DNA of 64,000 nt from NCBI RefSeq assembly GCF_014193255.1, contig NZ_JACHZB010000002.1, positions 868,001 through 932,000 of the forward strand. Reading direction: 5' to 3'. The stretch's first letter is position 1, and the number at the start of each line of letters is the position of its first letter. The position numbers were made by a program, and so were the translations under genes. This document shows, piece after piece, positions 17,001 to 26,467 of this stretch. The stretch comes from Rhizobium sp. BK196 (GTDB lineage: Bacteria > Pseudomonadota > Alphaproteobacteria > Rhizobiales > Rhizobiaceae). The notes under the pieces were generated by a model, which worked only from the letters and a program-made list of their open reading frames with translations, ran no database searches and was not told where the DNA came from.

Positions 17001-17460
17001 TCTTGAGGACATCGTCCATCACCACCCGAGCGGCATCGACTTCATCCCGGCCGGCAATCCCGGTCTGCAGCGGCGCATGCGGTCGGCCGACCTGGCCGAG
17101 ATCATCGAGATGGCCCGCGCCAGAGGCCAGATCGTTATCTTCGACAGCGCCCCGGTGCTCGCCTCGGCCGATACGATGCATCTGACGGCGCTTGCCGAGC
17201 GAACGCTGATGGTCGTGCAATGGGCAAAGACCAGCCGCCGGGCCGCAGAATTCTGCCTGCAGCAGCTCAGGAGCGCCCGCAATGCCGACATCGTCGTCGC
17301 CATCAACAACGTCAAACCTAAACGTCACGCCAAATACAATTTCCGCGACTCCGAATTATACGCAAGGTCGTTGATGAAATATCAGAATTTCGAGATATCG
17401 CCGATCGCGGCATGGTTCACCTTGCGTTGGCTGCACCCGTATCTGGGGATGCAAAAATGA
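14023..17460 (+). CDS. Wzy/O-antigen-ligase-type polymerase fused to co-polymerase/BY-kinase (copy 2)
   Basis: A single 1145-codon frame. Residues 1-421 are a polytopic membrane protein with about ten to twelve helices and PHAHNGFRDTLLSLGLLG, the conserved loop motif of the Wzy_C/O-antigen ligase family. At residue 422 it changes without a stop into a Wzc-like co-polymerase: TM, coiled-coil periplasmic part, second TM and a kinase with Walker A SGEGK at 938-942, D964/D966/R968 in Walker A' and D1041 in Walker B. Residues 1121-1145 form a unique tail that ends GMQK. Residues 422 to about 1120 match the gene at 7800-10010 almost perfectly. The polymerase half ends after a last helix, so the junction is cytoplasmic on both sides. 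Whether the fusion is made and active is untested; a rearranged or misassembled locus is possible. Confidence 0.85.
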   Translation: MVDKACYPAIYSPSVLMPWRSMECVGVIIALLLLSGCVFPLIDRDGYLDASEMATLRLLGMPIYMISLGLLARNQAELLVAIRRSLPFVVLLLLPLVSVLWSPSPALTLQRGVALVLSVSLAYLLAILFTPRQFLLLTVVVLGSGMAFSLLMAVAWPSRAFTVGESSLRGVFDNKNALGWNAAIATFACSVMAADRRAGLRIVSIPLLCASLVCLVASQSMTAMTSLASAVVATVFFLALSKTRDLGRVTLVLVCLQLVALVLVGLSELLVPMLEALGKDATLTGRVPLWREVDHAIGRRLLFGYGYQAFWADSNADGWHVRAAAGWPAPHAHNGFRDTLLSLGLLGFIPLVWTIARAVRQGAALLCDAPEEGWLWLNVLVIMFLVMNLTETIILTQNSILFVLFATAVIMFAIRFPTEARDLTSGLRLLRRRLVMIVAVMAVLMAASIVLISGLQPSYHAGSRLMIHKPLATALSSGDAGGDAPLNVTSETERLLSRSVAERVIGDLRLDERPEFNPALRQASVVDEIRATLRGLVSSDKPSQPAGDNVEPIIQAYYKALSVWRDGQSDVVQIGFTAGDPELAAAVPNRLISIYLEERKDSIRASLDTAQAWIGQRIAEQQDRAKAARDAADTYQQTMGVVQNDDDQSEQIKAIVELSDRQAKIGQSRADIKDTIAALEAADDPSLAAQTKSVPDSIGVMQADLRTQQQDLARLLDIYGTDAPAVVDLRAKIDRSRADLSTAVDRYLQSMRARLTALDDEDRTVRSALTAAYEQRSRSFLAQTELTRLQRIADKEQTALDKLEEQRRGLVGQAMLPGAELEVLSPAAVPLTPQGRSRLFYLIGAFFASISVAVTAAFVVEMMDRTVRSFDQITGMARIVPAGFVPHLRRKDRRDPSRLFGQTQIGMFDEAIRTIMISLKQTNGGKLPNSIAVTSAHSGEGKSLVAGSLAIELAANGTPVLLVDSDIRRGHLDTLFRSGLTQGLNEFLSGQAALEDIVHHHPSGIDFIPAGNPGLQRRMRSADLAEIIEMARARGQIVIFDSAPVLASADTMHLTALAERTLMVVQWAKTSRRAAEFCLQQLRSARNADIVVAINNVKPKRHAKYNFRDSELYARSLMKYQNFEISPIAAWFTLRWLHPYLGMQK
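15286..17384 (+). repeat. 2.1-kb direct repeat, copy B (inside the fusion gene)
   Basis: Second copy of the segment at 7896-9994, same orientation, no gaps. The borders are the GATCT at 15286 and ATCA at 17381-17384; sequence outside is unrelated between copies. If 2100 bases are removed the flanking polymerase frame and the terminal tail stay in phase, which would give a polymerase of about 445 residues, a normal length for the family. Confidence 0.95.
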
Positions 17461-17640
17461 CGCAAAACGCTTCGCTCCCCCGCATGGCAGGTAAGGCCGG
17501 AGCCCCCCGTTCAAGCTGCAAGGCACCGCCCCGTCGATGTATTCGGCAAGGCATTCCGCCTGACTGACGCGGCGCAGCGCCCGTCCCTTGCAGCATCAGC
17601 TTGTCAGAAACAGCGTTCGTATTCGAGTTGGAGAGCGATC
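17461..17640. other. short gap with a possible gene remnant before gmd
   Basis: An ATG at 17457 overlaps the fusion-gene stop as ATGA and opens a frame of about 35 codons ([15 protein letters not shown] onward) that ends at a TGA near 17566. The coupling arrangement resembles an operon junction, so this may be the head of a deleted downstream gene. The rest up to gmd shows nothing clear. Confidence 0.3.
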
Positions 17641-18744
17641 ATGGATACCGGAATGAGACAGAACAGGAAAGTTGCACTAATTACCGGCGTAACGGGTCAG
17701 GACGGTGCGTATCTGGCCGAGTTGCTGTTGGATAAGGGCTATATTGTTCACGGCATCAAGCGGCGTTCGTCGTCCTTCAACACCAATCGCATCGAACACC
17801 TCTACGAGGATCCTCATGTCGACAATCCGCGTTTCATCCTGCACTACGGCGATATGACGGATGCAACGAACCTCATAAGGGTCGTCCAGGAAACGCAGCC
17901 CGACGAAATCTATAATCTTGCCGCACAGAGCCACGTCCAGGTCTCTTTCGAGACGCCGGAATATACCGCCAACGCGGATGGAGGCGGCACGTTGCGGCTG
18001 CTTGAAGCCATTCGCCTGCTGGGCATGACCAAGAAGACCCGTTTCTACCAGGCATCCACCTCCGAACTCTACGGCAAAGCGCAGACGGTTCCACAGAACG
18101 AGACGACGCCCTTCTACCCTCGATCCCCCTATGCCGTTGCCAAGCTCTATGCCTACTGGATCGTCGTCAATTATCGCGAAGCCTATGGCATGCATGCCTC
18201 GAACGGTATTCTGTTCAATCACGAAAGCCCGATCCGCGGCGAAACCTTCGTAACGCGCAAGATCACTCGGGCGGCCGCAGCCATCCATCTTGGCCTGCAG
18301 GACCGGCTCTATCTCGGCAATCTGGATGCTAAGCGCGACTGGGGACATGCGCGAGAATATGTCCGCGGCATGTGGCTCATGCTGCAGCAGGACGAACCTG
18401 AGGATTATGTTCTTGCGACCGGCGAAACGCACACCGTTCGCTCCTTTGTCGAGAAGGCCTTTGCCAGGCTGGGCATGCCGATCGATTGGCGTGGGGAGGG
18501 TATCGACGAAAAGGGATATGACAAGCTCTCCGGCCGATGCGTGGTAGAAATCGACCCCGCCTACTTCCGCCCCACTGAAGTCGACCTTCTGCTTGGCGAT
18601 CCGACAAAGGCGCATACAAAACTCGGCTGGAAACACGAGATCACTCTTGACCAGCTGGTTTCGGAAATGGTTCGCGAGGATTTGAAAGTCATGGCCCGCA
18701 ATGTTCCGTCGGTCGGTGCGAACAAGGGCTTGGTTCATGCCTGA
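17641..18744 (+). CDS. gmd: GDP-mannose 4,6-dehydratase
   Basis: A 367-residue extended SDR that converts GDP-D-mannose to GDP-4-keto-6-deoxy-D-mannose in the cytoplasm. The NADP motif GVTGQDG is at 16-22, HYGDMTD near 68-74, STSELYG near 139-145, and the catalytic Y164-x3-K168 sits in [25 protein letters not shown] and [17 protein letters not shown] are near-invariant Gmd stretches. Length matches the family (about 350-375). The stop overlaps the fcl start by eight bases, so the two steps to GDP-fucose are coupled. It closes the polysaccharide locus and feeds it a nucleotide sugar. Confidence 0.97.
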   Translation: MDTGMRQNRKVALITGVTGQDGAYLAELLLDKGYIVHGIKRRSSSFNTNRIEHLYEDPHVDNPRFILHYGDMTDATNLIRVVQETQPDEIYNLAAQSHVQVSFETPEYTANADGGGTLRLLEAIRLLGMTKKTRFYQASTSELYGKAQTVPQNETTPFYPRSPYAVAKLYAYWIVVNYREAYGMHASNGILFNHESPIRGETFVTRKITRAAAAIHLGLQDRLYLGNLDAKRDWGHAREYVRGMWLMLQQDEPEDYVLATGETHTVRSFVEKAFARLGMPIDWRGEGIDEKGYDKLSGRCVVEIDPAYFRPTEVDLLLGDPTKAHTKLGWKHEITLDQLVSEMVREDLKVMARNVPSVGANKGLVHA

Positions 18745-19708
18745 TGTCATCTACAGCCTTGCCGGAAAGAGGGTCTATGTCGCCGGCCACCGCGGCATGG
18801 TGGGCTCTGCGATCGTGCGGCGCCTCGGGTCCGAGGGTTGCGAGATTTTGACGGTCCCGCACGCCGAAGTCGATCTGAGGCGGCAGGATCAGGTGGAGGC
18901 ATGGATGGCGAAGAACCGTCCCGATGCCGTCTTCCTGGCCGCTGCCAAGGTTGGCGGCATTCTCGCCAACGATACCTATCCGGCCGACTTCCTTTACGAC
19001 AACCTGATTCTCGAGGCGAACATCATCCACGCCGCTTATAAAGTTGGCGTCCAAAAGCTGATGTTTCTAGGTTCGTCCTGCATTTACCCGAAGTTCGCCG
19101 ATCAGCCGATTGTCGAAGCTGCGCTTCTGACCGGATCGCTCGAGCCCACGAATGAATGGTATGCGATCGCCAAAATTGCCGGATTGAAGCTCTGCGCTGC
19201 CTATCGAAAGCAACACGGCACGGATTTCATCTCGGCCATGCCCACCAATCTCTATGGGCCAGGCGACAATTTTGATCTCGCATCAAGCCATGTCATGCCG
19301 GCCCTGATCCGCAAGGCACATGAGGCGAAGGCCAACGGCGATAAGGAAATGCGCATCTGGGGCACTGGCACACCAAAGCGAGAATTTCTCCATGTCGATG
19401 ATTGCGCCGATGCCTGTGTCTATCTGATGAAGACCTATTCCGCCGAAAGCCATGTGAATGTCGGCTCCGGAAAAGACATTAGCATCCTCGAATTGGCGCA
19501 GCTGGTTGCGGAGGTTGTCGGCTTCGAAGGCGAGATCACCCGCGATCTCACGAAACCGGACGGCACGCCACGCAAACTCATGAGTGCCGACAAACTTCGC
19601 AGGCTTGGCTGGTCTCCAAAGATCGTCCTGAAGGAGGGCATTGCCGATGCCTACCACTCTTTCCTGAATGGGCACTATCTCAAGCGCCAAATCGAGGCTG
19701 CGGAGTGA
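18737..19708 (+). CDS. fcl: GDP-L-fucose synthase
   Basis: A 323-residue SDR that epimerises and reduces GDP-4-keto-6-deoxymannose to GDP-L-fucose. It has the Rossmann motif [24 protein letters not shown] and the catalytic Y142-x3-K146 in [12 protein letters not shown], plus [13 protein letters not shown] chose the ATG at 18737, inside the end of gmd, because [17 protein letters not shown] matches the normal family N-terminus; an ATG at 18701 would add 12 residues. Overlap with gmd suggests translational coupling. Together the pair predicts fucose, or a fucose-derived sugar, in the polymer. Confidence 0.96.
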   Translation: MPDVIYSLAGKRVYVAGHRGMVGSAIVRRLGSEGCEILTVPHAEVDLRRQDQVEAWMAKNRPDAVFLAAAKVGGILANDTYPADFLYDNLILEANIIHAAYKVGVQKLMFLGSSCIYPKFADQPIVEAALLTGSLEPTNEWYAIAKIAGLKLCAAYRKQHGTDFISAMPTNLYGPGDNFDLASSHVMPALIRKAHEAKANGDKEMRIWGTGTPKREFLHVDDCADACVYLMKTYSAESHVNVGSGKDISILELAQLVAEVVGFEGEITRDLTKPDGTPRKLMSADKLRRLGWSPKIVLKEGIADAYHSFLNGHYLKRQIEAAE

Positions 19709-19901
19709 GTGCAGCCGGCCATTGCCACCTAACTGACGCGGCTGATCGTCAACGGATTCATTGGCCGGCCCCGCGGCCCTGGTCAACGAAACGCTGGCGG
19801 TCGGCACGAAAACTTTTCTCGGCACCTCAGATTTTCTTCAATGCCGATCACGCTTCGGTGCCGGATCGAGGTCGGCGCAATGTTCCACGGCGCACGTATC
19901 G

Positions 19902-20795
19902 TCATATTGTCCTGACGAGGCGAGCGGCATCAGACGCCGGAGGCGCCCCGAACATTCGCTTGTAGTCTCTGCTAAATTGCGATTGGCTGTCATAGCCTAC
20001 CGCGACGCCCGCCGTGCCGGCCGCAGCGCGTTCTGAAATCAGCATACGTCTTGCCTCCTGCAGGCGCACCTGAGTTCGGTACTGTATCGGCGTCATCAAT
20101 GTGACGGCTTTGAAATGGCGGTGGAAGGACGTGACGCTCATCCCTGCCATTTCGGAAAGTTCCTCGATCCTCATGGGCTCCTTGTAGTTCGCCTTGATCC
20201 AACTCGTTGCTTTTCCAATCTGCCACAGGTGGGAGCCGCTCCAGGCGAATTGGCCGAGCCTCTCGCTAAGACCGGTCCGCGCAAGCCGATAATGGATCTC
20301 TTGAACGATCAAGGGCCGGATAAATTCAACCTCGTCCGGGTTGTCCAGCAAATTCAGCAATCTCGCGAAAGGCTCAAGCAGCGATCTTGTAAGCTCGGAA
20401 GCGATAATGCCGGCCGGAGGGCTGGTCGGCGTCTGATGCGGTGGAAGGCGTTGCAGGACATCGGCAAGCATCGTCCGGTCGAGGTCCAAAGTGAGGGCAA
20501 GGTGAGACTTTCCGTTATCGGCTTTGAACACCTGTGATGCGACAGGTAAATCGACGGTGACGAGCAGGAATGTCGATTGGTCCACGTGAAACCGCTCGTG
20601 GCCGAGACTAACTGTCTTGCCTCCCCGCAAGATGATGCACACCCGTGGATGATAAAAAGCGTGGATCGGATTGATGCTTGTCTGCATCTGGTGGAGCACA
20701 AGACCCGGAATGATTGTCGGCGTACGCAGCTTATCGGCGTGACACTCGACGATGCCGCACATCGTTTCAACGATTTGTTTCACGATCATCTCCAT
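19902..20795 (-). CDS. AraC-family transcriptional regulator
   Basis: About 297 residues from the ATG at 20795; an ATG at 20864 would add 23 residues. The N-terminal part matches the AraC_N type (FYHPRVCIILRGGKTVSLG), a cupin-like sensor. The C-terminal 100 residues form the double helix-turn-helix, with RIEELSEMAGMSVTSFHRHF and VAVGYDSQSQFSRDYKRMFG. It is divergent from an SDR gene across about 200 bases and most likely controls it. The effector is unknown. Confidence 0.92.
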   Translation of the reverse strand: MEMIVKQIVETMCGIVECHADKLRTPTIIPGLVLHQMQTSINPIHAFYHPRVCIILRGGKTVSLGHERFHVDQSTFLLVTVDLPVASQVFKADNGKSHLALTLDLDRTMLADVLQRLPPHQTPTSPPAGIIASELTRSLLEPFARLLNLLDNPDEVEFIRPLIVQEIHYRLARTGLSERLGQFAWSGSHLWQIGKATSWIKANYKEPMRIEELSEMAGMSVTSFHRHFKAVTLMTPIQYRTQVRLQEARRMLISERAAAGTAGVAVGYDSQSQFSRDYKRMFGAPPASDAARLVRTI

Positions 20796-20995
20796 TGCTC
20801 CGTGTCTGATACGTACTTTCCGATACGGAAAGGCTGGAGCGGACTGCTTGGCAGGATGGTGCAAAATATTGGCATGATTGCCGTAGTTTCAAAGGGGGCT
20901 TGTTGCCAAATTCAGCGGCGTTCAGCTTCGCAGGCGGTGGCGTTACGGTTCCTGTCTGCCGAGCCAAGGAAGTTTGAAACAGGAAAGGCAATCCC

Positions 20996-21835
20996 ATGTC
21001 ACAGAAGATTTGGTTCATAACCGGCTGCTCGACCGGTTTTGGTTACGAGCTTGCCAAGCAGGTGCTGGAGCGCGGCGATCGCGCTGTGCTAACCGCTCGC
21101 CGCCCGGAAAATCTCGAAGACCTCGTTGGAAGATATGACGGCAACGCTATCGCGCTGCCACTCGACGTAACCGATGAGAAGGCAGTCGAGACGGCCGTTT
21201 CCGGCGCCGAAGCGCACTTTGGTCATATCGACGTGCTGGTGAACAATGCTGGCTACGGCTACTTCTCCGCCATCGAAGAAGGCGAAGACGCCGAAATTCG
21301 CCGTCAGTTCGAAACCAACGTCTTCGGCCTCTATTCAGTGACACGAAAGGCCCTGCCCCGGATGCGCGCTCGCCGAAACGGTCACATCATCAACATATCC
21401 TCGGTTGGTGGTCTGATGGCGTTTCCGGCGACCGGTTATTATCATGCCAGCAAGTTCGCCGTTGAGGGGTTTTCGGAATCTCTGTCGCAGGAAGTCGGGC
21501 CGCTCGGCATCAAGGTGACAATCGTGGAACCAGGCGGCTTTCGAACGGATTGGGCTGGTCGCTCCATGATCGAATCCAAGACCGTGATCGACGATTACGC
21601 CGAAACAGCGGGCGCCCGACGCAGGGCCGCGCGTGAATATTCAGGCAAACAGCCGGGCGATCCAGTTCGCGGCGCGGCGGCCATAATCAAGGCAGTCGAC
21701 GCAGCCGAGCCTCCTCTCCGGCTCCTCCTCGGTTCGGATGCATATAAGCTCGCGCAGGGACGCCTGGAGGTTCTGCGGAAGAATTTCGACGCCTGGCAAC
21801 ACGTGACTGTTAGCACGGACTTTCCGCAGAACTAA
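20996..21835 (+). CDS. short-chain dehydrogenase/reductase
   Basis: A 279-residue classical SDR. The cofactor motif TGCSTGFG is at 9-16, VNNAGYG near 82-88, the catalytic serine region NISSVGG at 133-139 and Y149-x3-K153 in YYHASKF. The C-terminal extension of about 50 residues is that of the oxidoreductase group annotated as SDR family NAD(P)-dependent oxidoreductases paired with AraC regulators. GGAAAGGCAATCCC precedes the ATG. A strong terminator follows. The substrate cannot be told from sequence. Confidence 0.92.
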   Translation: MSQKIWFITGCSTGFGYELAKQVLERGDRAVLTARRPENLEDLVGRYDGNAIALPLDVTDEKAVETAVSGAEAHFGHIDVLVNNAGYGYFSAIEEGEDAEIRRQFETNVFGLYSVTRKALPRMRARRNGHIINISSVGGLMAFPATGYYHASKFAVEGFSESLSQEVGPLGIKVTIVEPGGFRTDWAGRSMIESKTVIDDYAETAGARRRAAREYSGKQPGDPVRGAAAIIKAVDAAEPPLRLLLGSDAYKLAQGRLEVLRKNFDAWQHVTVSTDFPQN

Positions 21836-21849
21836 ATTACGACAACATT

Positions 21850-21879
21850 CGGCCGGCGTCATAGACGCCGGCCGATTTT
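21850..21879 (+). terminator. rho-independent terminator after the SDR gene
   Basis: A perfect 11-bp stem (CGGCCGGCGTC with GACGCCGGCCG, loop ATA) followed by ATTTTG begins about 15 bases after the SDR stop. Confidence 0.85.
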
Positions 21880-21911
21880 GGGGCTCGCTCCACCCCATAC
21901 GCCACAATTCG

Positions 21912-22202
21912 CTAGTGAACGGCCATGCTCACCAATCTATAGGGGTGGGCGGCTTTGAATTCTGAAAGCATTGTCGTTGCCTGCTGCAGCACGCGCTCAG
22001 CATTTCGAACGTCATCGCGCGCAAGCTCGTCGGCGTTGATCCGGATTGCCGCGGCCATGTTGTTGGATAGCACCGCAAAATGCTTGTTGCCTTCGACAAA
22101 GGCCTCCCGTGCTGTGTCCTCCAGAATCCGCGCGATATCGATGAGGGTCTCTTCGCGTTCCTCAACGCTAAGGTTCTTGATGACACTGATCTTCTCTTCC
22201 AC
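21912..22202 (-). CDS. hypothetical small helical protein
   Basis: A 96-residue, charged, probably all-helical protein (MEEKISVIKNLSVEEREETL at the start). I recognise no domain, signal peptide or membrane segment. A plausible coding composition, the ATG start and its position in a run of minus-strand small genes upstream of groESL support it as real. It lies about 100 bases from the usg-like gene and may share its transcript. The function is unknown. Confidence 0.6.
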   Translation of the reverse strand: MEEKISVIKNLSVEEREETLIDIARILEDTAREAFVEGNKHFAVLSNNMAAAIRINADELARDDVRNAERVLQQATTMLSEFKAAHPYRLVSMAVH

Positions 22203-22299
22203 GTTCCGTCACCCATTCCAAAAAGACATGAGATAGCGACCGAACTCATCGGCTTCGGTCGCAAGAAGAGCTAGGAAGATAAAAATCCAGTTTCAAGTC

Positions 22300-22572
22300 T
22301 CAGTGCAGCTTGAACTCGCCTTCGACACGGCGCCATTCGTTCGGCCCTATCAGGCGCTGGTGGGAATAGCGGACCGAATGCAGCGGCCCATCGAGATTGG
22401 TTTGCCAGAAATCCAGAAACTTATGCATCTCAGGGAAATCCGGCGCAAGATCGTAATCCTGCCAGACGTAGGTCTGCAGAAGTGATTCAAAATCGGGAAT
22501 GCGGTAGAGAATGTGAGCGGTGGTGAGCCCGTAGCCATTCAATTGACGTTCGAGATCCGATGAAAATCGCAT
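22300..22572 (-). CDS. Usg-like family protein
   Basis: A 90-residue protein of the small alphaproteobacterial Usg family, named from its place near tryptophan genes. Recognisable stretches are LNGYGLTTAHILYRIPDF, LQTYVWQDYDLAPDFPEM and LDGPLHSVRYSHQRLI. No biochemical role is established. Here it is divergent from groES and shares the 280-base region that holds the CIRCE element, so heat control is conceivable but not shown. Full family length is about 85-95 residues, so it appears complete. Confidence 0.85.
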   Translation of the reverse strand: MRFSSDLERQLNGYGLTTAHILYRIPDFESLLQTYVWQDYDLAPDFPEMHKFLDFWQTNLDGPLHSVRYSHQRLIGPNEWRRVEGEFKLH

Positions 22573-22675
22573 GCTTCATCTCCGTTTCATGACAGTCAAA
22601 AGGTGGCGCAATTTTTTGCGGCCATCAACGGAATTGTGAACGTCTGATTCAGGTTTTCTGTTCCTTTCCAGTGTG

Positions 22676-22702
22676 TTAGCAGCCAGTAAGTGCGAGTGCT
22701 AA
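22676..22702 (+). promoter_or_regulatory. CIRCE operator (HrcA site) upstream of groESL
   Basis: TTAGCAGCC, nine bases, then GAGTGCTAA. The right half matches the CIRCE consensus exactly and the left half differs at two or three of nine positions. The site lies about 150 bases before groES. Binding by the HrcA repressor, which is encoded elsewhere, is the known role of such elements. Confidence 0.9.
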
Positions 22703-22853
22703 TTTTTTTCATTCGCCCTCTTGAAATCGAAAAAATGCAAAACCAGATCATTTTGCGCAAAACGCTCGACCGAGGTCTTTGCACCCGCCCGGACTGGTCA
22801 TCCGGTCCGGCCAGGGGAACAACATCATCATTGTTTGTCCATCGGAGGAAAAC

Positions 22854-23168
22854 ATGTCGTTCCGACCGCTTCATGATCGCATTCTCGTCCGCCGTGTCGA
22901 ATCGGAAGAAAAGACCAAAGGCGGCATCATCATCCCCGACACCGCCAAGGAAAAACCGCAGGAAGGCGAGGTAATCGCCGTCGGCTCCGGCGCGCGCAAC
23001 GATGCCGGCCAGATCCAGGCGCTCGACGTCAAGGTCGGCGATCGCATTCTATTCGGCAAATGGTCCGGCACCGAGATCAAGATCAATGGGGAAGACCTTC
23101 TGATCATGAAGGAAAGCGATGTCATGGGCGTCATCGAAGCCCAGGCCGAGCACAAAAAGGCGGCCTAA
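22854..23168 (+). CDS. groES: co-chaperonin GroES
   Basis: A 104-residue Hsp10 that caps the GroEL ring. The start is [16 protein letters not shown] with [16 protein letters not shown], the mobile-loop region, and a C-terminal half with [16 protein letters not shown]. The ATG at 22854 is preceded by CGGAGGAAAAC; an upstream in-frame ATG at 22779 would prepend 25 unrelated residues. It is followed by groEL after about 50 bases and controlled by the CIRCE element upstream. Several rhizobia carry more than one groESL copy; this one sits in an accessory-looking setting. Confidence 0.97.
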   Translation: MSFRPLHDRILVRRVESEEKTKGGIIIPDTAKEKPQEGEVIAVGSGARNDAGQIQALDVKVGDRILFGKWSGTEIKINGEDLLIMKESDVMGVIEAQAEHKKAA

Positions 23169-23195
23169 GGCGCTTTCCAACCATCAGTCAAATAG

Positions 23196-24848
<1,653 letters not shown>

Positions 24849-24857
24849 AGCGATTGC

Positions 24858-24890
24858 GGAGGTCCGCGCCGTCTGCCGGGGCGGACCTCC
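24858..24890 (+). terminator. hairpin after groEL, probable terminator
   Basis: A perfect 10-bp stem (GGAGGTCCGC with GCGGACCTCC) around a 13-base loop, starting 10 bases after the groEL stop. There is no T-run, so termination may be weak or the hairpin may stabilise the message. Confidence 0.55.
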
Positions 24891-25351
24891 CACATGCATC
24901 GAAACCAACCAAGTTCCATCGGTCGAGATCAATGGAGCCAGGCGATGAGAAAGGAAGATATAAACAGACCGATAGGGCGGAAAACCGCGACAGTGATCGG
25001 TACCGCGTATCCGCTTAACCCGACTATGCATGTCGAGGCCCCTGCCGAGGCGTTTGCTGACGCCGGCAATGATGCGAAACGGTCCGTACTCGCTTCATGG
25101 GCACCCGAGAAGAACGATCGCCTATCTCAAGGGATAATTTCATCCCATTTCTTCGACATCCAAAGGCCTCGTCGGGGGAACCCGCTGCGAGTTCGCGGGT
25201 TAGGTAGCCCTGGCCTGTGCAGCTACCGGAAAGGAGGATGTCGCCGACAATCATTCGAAACCTAGACATCCTATCCGGCCGCTGCGTGCCTTTAAGGATG
25301 CAGAGGCGGTTCTTTCCCGAGGACTCTTTGCTCAATTGAGGAGGTTTGCCG
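24891..25351. other. 461-base gap between groEL and the GT4 gene
   Basis: A frame from the ATG at 24945 runs 106 codons (MRKEDINRPIGRKTATVIG onward) with a fair upstream GGAG, but the second half has poor composition and I recognise nothing, so I do not call it a gene. An inverted repeat AACCCGC/GCGGGTT lies at about 25179-25202. The end holds the GAGGAGG ribosome-binding site of the next gene. Confidence 0.4.
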
Positions 25352-26446
25352 ATGAAGATCGCTCAGATCGCACCGCTCGCCGAAAGCGTTCCGCCCAAGC
25401 TTTACGGGGGGACCGAGCGGATTGTCTCTTATCTCACCGAAGAACTTGTCGCCCAAGGCCATGACGTCACGCTTTTCGCCAGCGGCGATTCGATCACCAA
25501 CGCCAAGCTCGTGGCGTGCTCGGATGTCGCGCTCAGGCTCAACCCGGCGGTCAGGGACCACCTGCCGCATCAGGTTGTGATGCTGGAGGAGATCCGCAGG
25601 CGCGCACACGAGTTCGACGTCCTGCATTTTCATATCGATCTCCTGCATTTCCCGCTGATCCGGGACTTCGCCGATCGTACGGTCACCACGCTGCATGGGC
25701 GTCTCGACCTGCCTGATCTCAAGCCCTTCTACGAGGCTTTTGCCGATACTCCCCTCGTCTCGATCTCCAATGATCAGCGCCGCCCGATGCCGCCGGTCAG
25801 ATGGTCTGGAACAGTTTATCATGGCCTGCCTCGCGACCTGCTGCCGTTCACGGAAAAGCCGAAAGGTAATTACCTTGCCTTCCTCGGTCGCATATCTCCC
25901 GAAAAACGACCGGACCGTGCCATCCAGATCGCCGCAAAGGTCGGTATGCCGCTGAAAATGGCAGCCAAGATCGACAATGCCGACAAAGCCTATTGGCAAA
26001 CCGTTATCGAGCCTATGGTCAAAAGCCATCCGAACGTCGAATTCATCGGCGAGATTAACGAGCATCAGAAGGCAGCCTTCCTCGGCAATGCCGGCGCGCT
26101 GCTCTTCCCGATCGACTGGCCGGAGCCCTTCGGGCTGGTCATGATCGAAGCCATGGCGTGCGGCACGCCGGTTATTGCCTTCCGTTGCGGTTCCGCTCCT
26201 GAAGTGATCGACGAAGGCGTCTCGGGTGTGCTGGTCGACAGTGTTCAGGAAGCCGCAGAAAATATCGAATGGCTGCTGCGGCTTGATCGTCGTAAGGTCC
26301 GAGCAGCCTTTGAGAAGCGTTTCACAGCCGAACGGATGGCGCGGGACTATCTCGGCATCTACCACGACCTGCCGGGCGTTCGTACCAGGGCCGCGTCTGT
26401 TCGCCGGGCGAACGGCCAGTCGCTCGACCTGAAAGTCGTTGCCTAA
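25352..26446 (+). CDS. family 4 glycosyltransferase of the stress block
   Basis: A 364-residue GT-B protein. The N-terminus MKIAQIAPLAESVPPKLYGG and GGTERIVSYLTEEL give the acceptor-side glycine loop. The donor domain has FLGRISPEKRPDRAI, FPIDWPEPFGLVMIEAMACG (E-x7-E) and GTPVIAFRCGSAPEVI. The ATG at 25352 has GAGGAGG upstream. It is followed after about 20 bases by a debranching-type glycosidase, so the two probably form an operon acting on the same glucan or glycoside. Homologues are often annotated simply as glycosyltransferases; the product is not known. Confidence 0.9.
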   Translation: MKIAQIAPLAESVPPKLYGGTERIVSYLTEELVAQGHDVTLFASGDSITNAKLVACSDVALRLNPAVRDHLPHQVVMLEEIRRRAHEFDVLHFHIDLLHFPLIRDFADRTVTTLHGRLDLPDLKPFYEAFADTPLVSISNDQRRPMPPVRWSGTVYHGLPRDLLPFTEKPKGNYLAFLGRISPEKRPDRAIQIAAKVGMPLKMAAKIDNADKAYWQTVIEPMVKSHPNVEFIGEINEHQKAAFLGNAGALLFPIDWPEPFGLVMIEAMACGTPVIAFRCGSAPEVIDEGVSGVLVDSVQEAAENIEWLLRLDRRKVRAAFEKRFTAERMARDYLGIYHDLPGVRTRAASVRRANGQSLDLKVVA

Positions 26447-26467
26447 CCGCACGGAGGAGCCATTTCG

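Noticed and set aside
7896..17384. Composite transposon explanation for the duplicated segment
   Set aside because: No transposase, terminal inverted repeats or target duplications at the borders; the repeated unit is pure coding sequence.
24945..25265. 106-codon frame after groEL as a gene
   Set aside because: Second half has poor composition and no homologue is recognised; kept only as a spacer note.
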